From an uncultured Oscillospiraceae bacterium (GTDB taxonomy: Bacteria; Bacillota; Clostridia; Oscillospirales; Oscillospiraceae): 8,171 bases of DNA. Positions 1-5,317 of this stretch are shown here, one piece after another. The notes beneath the pieces were generated by a model. It did no database searches. It saw only the letters and a program-made list of their open reading frames with translations, and had not been told where the DNA came from. Made by a program: the position numbers and the translations under genes. The stretch spans positions 1 through 8,171 of the forward strand of contig CAKTZN010000079.1 in assembly GCA_934635545.1 (NCBI GenBank). Direction: 5' to 3'. How positions within the stretch are numbered: the first letter of the stretch is position 1; each line of letters starts with the position of its first letter.

Positions 1-294
1 GAGATGCACTCCATCAAGGGCGGCATGATGAACTGCCAGAAGGAAATGAAGAAGGCTGTGGACTGCGGCTACTGGAACCTGTTCCGCTACAACCCCGAGG
101 GCGAGAAGAAGTTCACCCTGGACTCCAAGGCGCCCGCCGGCGGCTATCAGGACTTCCTGATGAACGAGGCCCGCTACAGCCGCCTGACCCGCGAGTTCCC
201 CGAGCGCGCAGAAGTCCTCTTCAAGCGCAATGAGGACGAGGCCAAGGCCCGCTACGAGCACCTGCTGAAGCTCATCGAGATGTACGACAAATAA
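1..294 (+). CDS. nifJ: Pyruvate:ferredoxin (flavodoxin) oxidoreductase, C-terminal end (5' partial)
   Basis: The reading frame is open from base 1 (GAG) to TAA at 292-294 and gives the last 97 residues of a protein that begins outside the window. The enzyme oxidatively decarboxylates pyruvate with CoA to acetyl-CoA and CO2 and passes electrons to ferredoxin in the cytosol. It is a central step in anaerobic fermentation. Recognition rests on the family's C-terminal signature: a SIKGGM stretch, then EMKKAV, a GYW..FRYNP block, FTLDSKAP, and the closing pattern of FLMNEARYSRL, FPERAE and a helix ending in a short charged tail. In the family this segment closes the thiamine-diphosphate-binding domain VI. 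The full enzyme is usually about 1,170-1,190 residues, so roughly 8% is visible. No Fe-S or TPP ligands can be checked here. The start lies upstream of the window. Family assignment is firm; the choice between nifJ and por naming is convention. Confidence 0.93.
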   Translation, partial: EMHSIKGGMMNCQKEMKKAVDCGYWNLFRYNPEGEKKFTLDSKAPAGGYQDFLMNEARYSRLTREFPERAEVLFKRNEDEAKARYEHLLKLIEMYDK

Positions 295-310
295 GCGGAA
301 AGCTTAAAAG

Positions 311-348
311 CATAAGAAAAGCACCCCAAAAGGGGTGCTTTTCTTATG
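311..348. terminator. Bidirectional intrinsic terminator between convergent genes
   Basis: A perfect 17-bp inverted repeat (311-327 and 332-348) surrounds a 4-nt AAAA loop. The GC part is GCACCCC/GGGGTGC, flanked by A-rich and T-rich arms, so each strand reads as a stem followed by TTTTCTTATG. It lies 16 bp after the PFOR stop and 40 bp after the stop of the opposing gene at 389. It therefore probably ends transcription from both sides. Confidence 0.9.
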
Positions 349-388
349 CAGTGAAAATACGAGAGAAAACTGCGGCGGCATATGGGGA

Positions 389-1459
389 TCATTGCAGCCG
401 TTCCGTTACCTCGCGGCTCAGCTTTACGGCGCCGTAGAGATTCTTGGCGCTGCATCCGGCACGGCCGCCGCCGGCGCAGGCGCAGGCACACGCGCAGGCG
501 CAGCTACTGGCGCAGGCACAATGGCCTCCGCCGCCGAAGCCGCCTCCGCCAAATCCGCCGCCGCGGTTGTTGGTGGGCGGCTTGGGCCGGTGGGGCGTTC
601 CCACGCTGCCGGGACGGGGCCTGCCGTCAGGCCCGGCGGGGTACCATAGGTGGTTGACGAACACATAATGCGTGCCGAAGCCGCCCCGGTAGCCGTCGCC
701 GCTGCTGGCCCAGAGAACCACCAGGAAGATGATCACCACGAAAACAGCCAGCACCACAAGAAGGCCGCTGCCGTCGTCGTAGCCGTAAGCATCGTCGTAA
801 TTGTCATAGTAGCCGCCGTTATAGTCGGCGGGCATGTTGTCGATGCTGTACGCCTGATCCAGCACAGTGGGCCAGTCGGCATACCGCACCGCGGCGGTCA
901 TGGTCTCGCCGTAGCCCAGGTCCCGGGCCGAGATCACCATGCCGGTATCGGTGACGGTTACGTCGCCCACGGCGTTGGACGTGCTGCTGAAATCGCCGGT
1001 GACGCCGGCGGGATCGTTCCAGGTCAGGGTCATCTCGCCGATCTTTGCCTCGTCGAACCAGCCGGGGGTGTAGTCGTAGGACACCGCGCCGCCGTCCAGC
1101 GCATACATATACTCCTGCACCCAGGAGAAGGCGAAGGTGAAGGTCTCGCCGTCGTCATAAGCCTGTCTCAGATAGACGTACATGTAGCTGTTGTCGTACT
1201 CCAGCCGCTCGATATTATCGGTGAGGGCCGTCTCCTCCCGGATGGAGCCGTTGGGGATGCCGATCTTCAGTTCCTGGCCGTAGGGCAGGGACTCCAGGGC
1301 CGTCCACTCCAGGGAAACGGTCATGTTCAGGCTGCCGTCGTCGGTATTGGGGGTGACGGTGACGTCGTAGCGGTCGATATAGTCGTAGTCCGCCCAGGCG
1401 GCGACACTGAGGCACAGGGCAAGGCCCAGGCCCAGCAGCAGGGTGAGCAGCTTTTTCAT
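389..1459 (-). CDS. Secreted/membrane-anchored protein with Gly-rich and alternating Cys-Ala C-terminal tail; candidate radical SAM substrate
   Basis: A 356-residue protein of no recognised function. Residues 1-23 form a signal peptide (MKKL start, Leu-rich core, probable cleavage after AWA, residue 23). Residues 24 to about 210 look like beta-rich extracellular domains, loosely resembling DUF2207-type proteins (weak judgement). Residues 211-230 are rich in Tyr, Asp and Gly. Residues 231-250 are a strongly hydrophobic membrane helix. Arg258 and further Arg/Lys follow it, which places the C-terminus in the cytosol. Residues 300-312 are almost all Gly. From 313 to 336 comes a Cys array: C314, C316, C320, C322, C324, C326, C328 and C336, mostly spaced by single Ala. 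A 20-residue end without Cys follows. The start at 1459 is chosen for its AAAGGAGG ribosome binding site (1467-1474) and signal peptide; longer versions of the frame only read into the upstream gene. The start codon overlaps the stop of the radical SAM gene (ATGA), so the two are probably translated together. The tail could be modified by that enzyme or could bind metal. Confidence 0.85.
   Translation of the reverse strand: MKKLLTLLLGLGLALCLSVAAWADYDYIDRYDVTVTPNTDDGSLNMTVSLEWTALESLPYGQELKIGIPNGSIREETALTDNIERLEYDNSYMYVYLRQAYDDGETFTFAFSWVQEYMYALDGGAVSYDYTPGWFDEAKIGEMTLTWNDPAGVTGDFSSTSNAVGDVTVTDTGMVISARDLGYGETMTAAVRYADWPTVLDQAYSIDNMPADYNGGYYDNYDDAYGYDDGSGLLVVLAVFVVIIFLVVLWASSGDGYRGGFGTHYVFVNHLWYPAGPDGRPRPGSVGTPHRPKPPTNNRGGGFGGGGFGGGGHCACASSCACACACACAGGGRAGCSAKNLYGAVKLSREVTERLQ
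452..523 (-). other. Codons for the Cys-Ala array (residues 313-336)
   Basis: This stretch encodes His313, then Cys at 314, 316, 320, 322, 324, 326, 328 and 336. Ala separates most of them, with an Ala-Ser-Ser break at 317-319 and Gly-Gly-Gly-Arg-Ala-Gly before the last Cys. Codon use within the array is mixed (TGT and TGC for Cys, GCC and GCG for Ala). The array is therefore not a simple uniform microsatellite, which fits selection on the peptide. The Gly run is encoded next to it at 524-562. Confidence 0.85.
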
Positions 1460-1474
1460 TCCGCCGCCTCCTTT
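1456..1474 (-). promoter_or_regulatory. ATGA stop/start overlap with internal ribosome binding site (translational coupling)
   Basis: The TGA of the radical SAM gene (1456-1458) and the ATG of the tailed protein (1457-1459) share two bases, giving a 4-bp overlap. AAAGGAGG (1467-1474 on the - strand) lies 7 nt before the ATG, inside the last codons of the upstream gene. This arrangement favours re-initiation and co-production of the two proteins. Confidence 0.88.
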
Positions 1475-2835
1475 CCCCGTAGCTGGCAGAGGTGATCCAT
1501 CTTCGCGCTCTCCGCCCGGATGGCGGCGCAGCAGGGATCGTTCCAGATATCCTTCCAGTCGTCGTGGAGCAGGTCGCCCAGCGGCGCGTCGGACAGCCAG
1601 CTCTGGCAGGGCACCACCTTGCCGTCCGGCGTTACCGCCATGTTGGAGAGGCACGCGCCGCAGCTCGGGATCAGATTCAGACCCAGCTCACGCAGCGTCT
1701 CCTCATCCAGCCAGCCGGGAGAGGTGAAGTCCAGCTCCATGCCCAGCTCACGGGCCGTGTCCACTGCCTGGCGGAGGATGTCCGTCAGTTCATCGGCGGC
1801 CAGGGCGGTGGCCCGGCTCTCCTGCCCGCAGGCGCTGCCGGAGGGGATCAGGCCCGAGCAGGTGGCGTACCGCACGCCCAGACTGTGGGCAAAGCGCAGC
1901 GTGTCGGCATAATGGGTATTGAGAGAGCACAGGGGCGTGTTCACCGACACGATGAGTCCCGCCTCCACCGCGTGGCGGATGCCCTGCACCGTGTCGTTGA
2001 AGCCGTTGACGCCCACCAGTTGGTTGTGAATATTGCCCTCGGCACTGTACAGAGTCACCTGGACACTGTCCAGGCTGGCGTCGTAGAGCCCGGCGCACAG
2101 CTCCGGCGTCAACAGGCGGCCGTTGGTATTCAGGCGGGTGACGAACCACTCCGCCGCGCGCACCAGCTCCACCAGGTCGCTCCGCAGCGTCGGCTCGCCG
2201 CCGGTGAAGGTCACCTGAGGGATGTTGGCCTTGCGTAGAAGCTCCAGCGCGGTTTTCCACTGCTCGGTGGATAACTCCGGCGTCTCACCCATGGGCTGGC
2301 CCGCGGCGTAGCAGTGCAGGCACTTCTGGTTGCAGTGCCACGCGCCGTCCTTTTCCATGGCGCTGACCATCAGATCCATCCGATGGGGCGCGGTCATCTC
2401 CGGCGCGTAGTCTGCCAGGGTCAGCAGTGCCACCTCCGCCTCCGGCTCACGGCCCTGGGCGATGGCGATCAGGCTGGTCAGCATCAGGTGCATATCGGCA
2501 GCCAGCGTCTGCCGCCTGGTGCGGGGGTAGGTACGGTGGGTCTCCTCCACCGCCGCCGTCAGCAGGGCCTCCCACTGGCGCTCCTCCAACTCCTGGCCCT
2601 CGTAGGCCTGAAGCCGGTCCATCAGATTGGCCAGCATGATGGCCCAGCTCAGGTTCAGCGGTACCAGCGACGCGCCGTTGAGCAGCAGCAGAAACGGCGC
2701 GTCCGGCGTATCATCACCGGGCGGGATCATGTGGATGCGCACCACGCCGGGGCCCTTGGGGTCCAGCGTAATGTGGCGCACACAGTCCAGATGGGCGCGG
2801 CGATAGCGCCGCTCCCGGAATGTCATATGTTTCAT
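1456..2835 (-). CDS. Radical SAM/SPASM-domain protein, candidate peptide-modifying enzyme
   Basis: A 459-residue cytosolic enzyme of the radical SAM superfamily, which uses a 4Fe-4S cluster to split S-adenosylmethionine and start radical chemistry. The cluster motif CxxxCxxC is C168, C172, C175, followed by Tyr176 and Ala177. The SAM-contacting GGEP motif is at 212-215. A C-terminal SPASM/twitch-like region has C392, C395 and C410 (in a PDG..VPC context), then C435, C436 and C450; C326 and C336 lie before it. This is the layout of peptide-modifying members such as sactipeptide and ranthipeptide maturases and anaerobic sulfatase activators. Residues 1-160 form an extra N-terminal domain with an LLLNG..LVPLN.SW pattern that loosely recalls PqqD-like peptide-recognition domains (low confidence). 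The ATG at 2835 is chosen because AGGAGG at 2841-2846 sits 5 nt upstream; the frame extends to 2934 but crosses the predicted promoter. It is the first gene of a two-gene operon and overlaps the Cys-Ala protein gene by 4 bp. Superfamily is certain; substrate is inferred. Confidence 0.92.
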   Translation of the reverse strand: MKHMTFRERRYRRAHLDCVRHITLDPKGPGVVRIHMIPPGDDTPDAPFLLLLNGASLVPLNLSWAIMLANLMDRLQAYEGQELEERQWEALLTAAVEETHRTYPRTRRQTLAADMHLMLTSLIAIAQGREPEAEVALLTLADYAPEMTAPHRMDLMVSAMEKDGAWHCNQKCLHCYAAGQPMGETPELSTEQWKTALELLRKANIPQVTFTGGEPTLRSDLVELVRAAEWFVTRLNTNGRLLTPELCAGLYDASLDSVQVTLYSAEGNIHNQLVGVNGFNDTVQGIRHAVEAGLIVSVNTPLCSLNTHYADTLRFAHSLGVRYATCSGLIPSGSACGQESRATALAADELTDILRQAVDTARELGMELDFTSPGWLDEETLRELGLNLIPSCGACLSNMAVTPDGKVVPCQSWLSDAPLGDLLHDDWKDIWNDPCCAAIRAESAKMDHLCQLRGKEAAE

Positions 2836-2848
2836 AGGTTCCTCCTGT

Positions 2849-2865
2849 GGGGCGGAATGCGCCCC
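2849..2865 (-). promoter_or_regulatory. Hairpin at the predicted 5' end of the radical SAM operon mRNA
   Basis: GGGGCG and CGCCCC pair around a 5-nt loop. The hairpin occupies about nucleotides 4-20 of the predicted transcript and ends 2 nt before the AGGAGG ribosome binding site. It may protect the mRNA 5' end or tune ribosome access; this is inference. Confidence 0.5.
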
Positions 2866-2874
2866 GGTGATGTC

Positions 2875-2903
2875 AGCATACCACACAATGGGGAAAATGA
2901 CAA
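2875..2903 (-). promoter_or_regulatory. Sigma-A-like promoter of the radical SAM operon
   Basis: On the - strand, TTGTCA (2898-2903) and TATGCT (2875-2880) are separated by exactly 17 bp. Transcription would start near 2868, about 32 nt before the radical SAM start codon. The promoter lies directly after the terminator of the preceding gene, so the operon probably has its own transcription unit. No operator is evident. Confidence 0.75.
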
Positions 2904-2948
2904 ATAAAAAAGCACCGGAGCGGGGTGTGATCACACCCCGCCCCGGTG
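2904..2948 (-). terminator. Intrinsic terminator of the DUF4358-like lipoprotein gene
   Basis: The stem runs from 2913 to 2948. An outer CACCGG/CCGGTG pairing and a 20-bp self-complementary core (2921-2940) are separated by one 2x2 mismatch. In the - direction it is followed by a T-rich run (complement of the A-tract 2905-2911). It begins about 18 bp after the lipoprotein stop. Confidence 0.88.
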
Positions 2949-2966
2949 ACCGGTTCCGTTTTCCCC

Positions 2967-3479
2967 TTAAAACTCCGCCTTGAAGGCAGCGGGAAGGTCG
3001 GTGCCCTCCGGCAGGACGCCCAGGACAACGTAGTTCCCGTTGACGGTGACGGCGGAATTGTTCTTCCAGGCCGGGGCATTCTCGGGATAGGCGTCGTCGT
3101 TGGCGATGGTATCCACCCGCTGCTGGAAAATGGCGCGGACGGTCTCGGCATCGGCGGCGTTGGTGACCTCCACCATCGCCAGTTCACAGCCGAAGCCGGA
3201 GACCGGCGGCTGATAGGCCACAAGCTGCTTCGTCTCCACAGCGGTCAGGCCGGGATAGAGGCTCTCCAGCTCGGCGGTGTCCTCCACGGGGAACATGGGA
3301 TATTCGTCGCCCAAGGCGGCAACAGCATCCGCTGCCACCTGCTTCAGGTCAACGGACTGGGTCTGCGGATCCTGCTGGGGATCACTGCTGACGTCTCCGA
3401 CAGGGGTGTCGTTTCCGCCGCAGGCGGCCAGCGCCAGCACCATTGCGGCGGCCAGCAGCAAACAGATGAACTTTTTCAT
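2967..3479 (-). CDS. DUF4358-like lipoprotein of unknown function
   Basis: A 170-residue protein exported and anchored by lipid on the outer face of the membrane. Residues 1-19 are a lipoprotein signal peptide (MKKF start, hydrophobic core), and the lipobox L-A-A-C puts the modified cysteine at residue 20. A short Gly/Asp/Pro/Gln-rich linker follows (21-42). The compact domain from about 43 to 170 has the pattern of DUF4358 proteins common in clostridia: an amphipathic start, a PMFPVED..ELESLYPGL block, a central beta strand with ELAMVEV, AETVRAIFQQRVD, and a final NYVVLGVLPEG strand. The function of that family is not known to me. AGGAAGG lies about 8 nt before the ATG at 3479. It is a single-gene unit with its own promoter and terminator, so co-transcription with its neighbours is not implied. 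Confidence 0.85.
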   Translation of the reverse strand: MKKFICLLLAAAMVLALAACGGNDTPVGDVSSDPQQDPQTQSVDLKQVAADAVAALGDEYPMFPVEDTAELESLYPGLTAVETKQLVAYQPPVSGFGCELAMVEVTNAADAETVRAIFQQRVDTIANDDAYPENAPAWKNNSAVTVNGNYVVLGVLPEGTDLPAAFKAEF

Positions 3480-3506
3480 AGCAATTCCTTCCTTTCTTTC
3501 GCATGG

Positions 3507-3523
3507 ACGCCCTTCTTGGGCGT
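3507..3523 (-). promoter_or_regulatory. Hairpin at the predicted 5' end of the lipoprotein mRNA
   Basis: ACGCCC and GGGCGT pair around a 5-nt loop. With transcription starting near 3525, it covers about nucleotides 3-19 of the mRNA, well upstream of the ribosome binding site. A stabilising role is plausible but inferred. Confidence 0.45.
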
Positions 3524-3531
3524 TCAGCGCC

Positions 3532-3559
3532 AGTATAGCGCATTTTCCATGAAATGCAA
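3532..3559 (-). promoter_or_regulatory. Sigma-A-like promoter of the lipoprotein gene
   Basis: On the - strand, TTGCAT (3554-3559) and TATACT (3532-3537) are separated by 16 bp. The predicted start near 3525 gives a leader of about 45 nt. It lies about 50 bp beyond the terminator of the CofE-like gene, which supports a separate unit. Confidence 0.7.
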
Positions 3560-3607
3560 GTACTTATTTGACGAAGAAGGGGACAAAAATGTTCCCGGTT
3601 CCGGTAC

Positions 3608-3642
3608 AGAAAAAAGCACCCGCGGGGCAGGTGCTTTTTTCT
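3608..3642 (-). terminator. Intrinsic terminator of the CofE-like gene
   Basis: A perfect 13-bp inverted repeat (3608-3620 and 3630-3642) surrounds a 9-nt loop. The GCACC/GGTGC part is flanked by six A and six T, so either strand could terminate here. It starts 30 bp after the CofE-like stop codon. No + strand gene enters it. Confidence 0.9.
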
Positions 3643-3671
3643 ACCATATAAACCACAAAGAGGGGAAGAAA

Positions 3672-4868
3672 TTACTCGTTGGTGTAGTTGTCGAAGTAAC
3701 CCTGGATGTAGATGATGGGGGTGCCCTTGTCGCCGCTGCCGCTGGTCAGGTCGCACAGGGAGCCGATCAGGTCGGTGAGGTTGCGGGGGGTAGTACCCTC
3801 GGACACCATGTTGCCCACCAGGCTGACCTTGGCATCCTTCTGGCGGATCTTCTCGGCCACAGCCTTCTGCAACGCCTCGCCGGTCAGGTCGCCGAAGTCG
3901 TGGTCGGCCAGGTACTTCAGCTTCAGCTCGTTGGGGGTGCCGACGAGACCAGCGGTATAGCCGGGGGCCACCACGGGGTCGGCCAGCTCCCAGATCTTAC
4001 CGGCGGGATCCTTGAAGGCGCCGTCGCCGTAGACCATGGCCTCGATCTGCTTGCCGGTGGCCTGGCTCATGGCCTTGCCGATACCCTCGGCCACGGCCAT
4101 GGCGTCACGGGGAAACAGCTTGACACGCTCGTCGTCGGCCTTGTTGCTGCCCAGCAGGCCGTACTGGGGGTTATAGCCGCTGCCATCCACGGGGTCGGTC
4201 AGCAGGTCGTCCAGGCCCAGCACCGTCCTGGCACCGGCGGCCTTCAGCAGGCGCTTGCTGCGTGCGCGGGTGTGGATATCACAGCAGATGACGGTATCGG
4301 TGTAATCCAACACCGCCTGGACGCGGTTGGCGAAGATGATCTCCGCCTGGGCACCGGCGGCCTCAATGATGGACTTGTAATAATCCACATAGTCCACGCC
4401 GGTGAAGGGGTGGATCACGGCGCCAAAGGCGTCGCGGAAGCGCGTGAGATCCAGTACATCGTGCCAGGGGTCGATGCCCGCCTCGTCCAGTTGATCCATG
4501 GACACCAGATGGTTGCCCACCTCGTCGGAGGGGTAGCTGAGCATCAGCACCACTTTCTCGCAGCCGCCGGCGATACCCTGCAGCAGCAGGGAGAAGCGGT
4601 TGCGGCTGAGAATGGGGAACGCGACGCCAACGGTCTTGCCGCCGGTCTTGGCCCGGACATCGGCGCTAATCTGCGCCACGGTGGCGTAGTTGCCCTGGCA
4701 GCGGGCCACCACGGACTCGGTGATGGCCACCACGTCCTTGTCGTGAGGCTCGATGCCGTTTTCACGCAGTGCGTTCAGCACGGTCTCCACAGTGACGGCC
4801 ACGGCGTCGTCGCCCTGGCGGAAAATGGGCGCGCGCACGCCCCGCACAACAGTTCCCAACGTTCTCAT
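3672..4868 (-). CDS. CofE-like protein (coenzyme F420-0:L-glutamate ligase family)
   Basis: A 398-residue soluble protein. Members of this family add L-glutamate to a substrate with a nucleoside triphosphate; the founding archaeal CofE glutamylates coenzyme F420-0. The family is recognised from the N-terminal RTLGTVVRGVRAPIFRQGDD block, the DVVAITESVVAR segment (equivalent to the CofE stretch that precedes the active site), and downstream conserved blocks such as AFPILSRNRF, NPQYGLLGSNKADD and FPRDAMAVAEGIGKAM. At 398 residues it is much longer than the roughly 250-residue archaeal CofE and matches the longer form common in clostridia. These organisms are not generally known to make F420, so the true acceptor may differ. 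Members of the same COG have been linked to folate glutamylation in some bacteria. The ATG at 4868 is preceded by AGAGGAAT, a close and modest ribosome binding site, with AAAGGA slightly further up. It is a single-gene unit, divergent from the tRNA. Confidence 0.8.
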   Translation of the reverse strand: MRTLGTVVRGVRAPIFRQGDDAVAVTVETVLNALRENGIEPHDKDVVAITESVVARCQGNYATVAQISADVRAKTGGKTVGVAFPILSRNRFSLLLQGIAGGCEKVVLMLSYPSDEVGNHLVSMDQLDEAGIDPWHDVLDLTRFRDAFGAVIHPFTGVDYVDYYKSIIEAAGAQAEIIFANRVQAVLDYTDTVICCDIHTRARSKRLLKAAGARTVLGLDDLLTDPVDGSGYNPQYGLLGSNKADDERVKLFPRDAMAVAEGIGKAMSQATGKQIEAMVYGDGAFKDPAGKIWELADPVVAPGYTAGLVGTPNELKLKYLADHDFGDLTGEALQKAVAEKIRQKDAKVSLVGNMVSEGTTPRNLTDLIGSLCDLTSGSGDKGTPIIYIQGYFDNYTNE

Positions 4869-4913
4869 ATTCCTCTATTCCTTTCGCAGTCCTTCAAAAG
4901 CATTTTGCACTTA

Positions 4914-4942
4914 ATTATATCAGCAGTACACACATAAGTAAA
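4914..4942 (-). promoter_or_regulatory. Extended -10 promoter of the CofE-like gene
   Basis: On the - strand, TTTACT (4937-4942), a 17-bp spacer and a perfect TATAAT (4914-4919) preceded by TGA give an extended -10. Transcription would start near 4907, giving a leader of about 39 nt. The surrounding DNA is AT-rich, in contrast to the coding regions. Confidence 0.75.
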
Positions 4943-4991
4943 ATACCGATTTTTAATATTCAGCATAAGCCACACTTAATATATTTCCCTC

Positions 4992-5019
4992 TTGCTTTTT
5001 CGGAAAATCTGTGTATAAT
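4992..5019 (+). promoter_or_regulatory. Promoter of the tRNA-Ala gene
   Basis: TTGCTT (4992-4997), a 16-bp spacer and a perfect TATAAT (5014-5019) predict a start near 5026. That leaves only about 4 nt before the mature tRNA 5' end. It is divergent from the promoter of the CofE-like gene across an AT-rich spacer. Confidence 0.75.
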
Positions 5020-5029
5020 ATAAGGGTAC

Positions 5030-5105
5030 GGGCTTGTAGCTCAGCTGGGAGAGCGTTCGGTTCGCATCCGAGAGGTCGAGGGTTCGAATCCCTTCAGGTC
5101 CACCA
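5030..5105 (+). tRNA. tRNA-Ala, anticodon CGC
   Basis: A complete 76-nt cloverleaf with encoded CCA (5103-5105). The acceptor stem is GGGCTTG with CAGGTCC, including a G3-U70 wobble pair, the classic alanine identity element, and A73. The D stem is GCTC/GAGC, the anticodon stem TTCGG/CCGAG with loop TTCGCAT, the variable loop AGGTC, and the T stem GAGGG/CCCTT with loop TTCGAAT. The anticodon CGC (5063-5065) reads GCG codons. Wobble pairs occur at acceptor positions 3-70 and 5-68, at the first anticodon-stem pair and at the first T-stem pair. It is a single-tRNA unit with its own promoter and terminator. Confidence 0.96.
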
Positions 5106-5147
5106 ATAATAAATGGCACCCGAAAGGGTGCCATTTATTATTGGTGG
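5100..5147 (+). terminator. Palindromic terminator overlapping the tRNA 3' end
   Basis: A perfect 22-bp inverted repeat (5100-5121 and 5126-5147) has a GAAA tetraloop. The GC core GGCACCC/GGGTGCC next to the loop is followed by ATTTATTATT, giving an intrinsic terminator for the tRNA. The outermost six bases of the left arm are the tRNA's own CCACCA, matched by TGGTGG at 5142-5147. Confidence 0.88.
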
Positions 5148-5264
5148 CTTTAACAGGGCATGAGAAACGAGCTCCGGCTTGACGGAGCGTAAGCGACAGG
5201 CAAGCCGGGAGAAACGTGCCGGTGGCACGTTTCGCAAGCGAGAGGAGAATCCCTTCAGGTCCAC
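5148..5264. repeat. Structured intergenic element ending in a partial copy of the tRNA 3' end
   Basis: No gene is supported here. The element holds several inverted repeats: GCTCCG/CGGAGC (5171-5176, 5183-5188), CCGGCTTG/CAAGCCGG (5174-5181, 5201-5208), which competes with the first, and a 10-bp hairpin GAAACGTGCC/GGCACGTTTC (5211-5220, 5224-5233) with a GGT loop. It ends with 18 bases (5247-5264) identical to the tRNA 3' part at 5086-5103, preceded by CGAGAGG (5239-5245), also present in the tRNA at 5069-5075. It may be a dispersed repeat or the scar of an integration at the tRNA. Both ideas are inference. Confidence 0.6.
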
Positions 5265-5317
5265 TGCTATTCCCTGGAACAACCAGAAACTCCACGCGCC
5301 TTATGTGAGCGCACACG

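Noticed and set aside
452..523. The CA-coding repeat as a DNA microsatellite or CRISPR-like array
   Set aside because: Units are short, in-frame and use varied synonymous codons; there are no repeat-spacer units.
1412..1459. Lipoprotein signal in the Cys-Ala protein (Cys16 after L-A-L)
   Set aside because: The residue before Cys16 is Leu, not Gly, Ala or Ser as a lipobox needs; a standard cleavage after AWA at residue 23 fits better.
650..1495. A 281-codon open frame on the + strand opposite the Cys-Ala protein gene
   Set aside because: Low-complexity Val/Gly/Ala product, no ribosome binding site, antisense to a gene with a signal peptide and good start.
2836..2934. Longer N-terminus for the radical SAM protein (start at 2934)
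   Set aside because: It would run through the predicted -35/-10 boxes and part of the upstream terminator, and the ATG at 2835 has an ideal AGGAGG site.
2946..4937. A 663-codon open frame on the + strand across the lipoprotein and CofE-like genes
   Set aside because: It is antisense to two well-recognised genes, crosses terminators and promoters, and its product is a His/Gly/Val-rich composition typical of shadow frames in GC-rich DNA.
5041..5316. A - strand open frame of 91 codons through the tRNA, with a DLKGFEPSTSR-like end
   Set aside because: That end is simply the antisense of the tRNA-Ala; such products are familiar spurious annotations. No start signal supports it.
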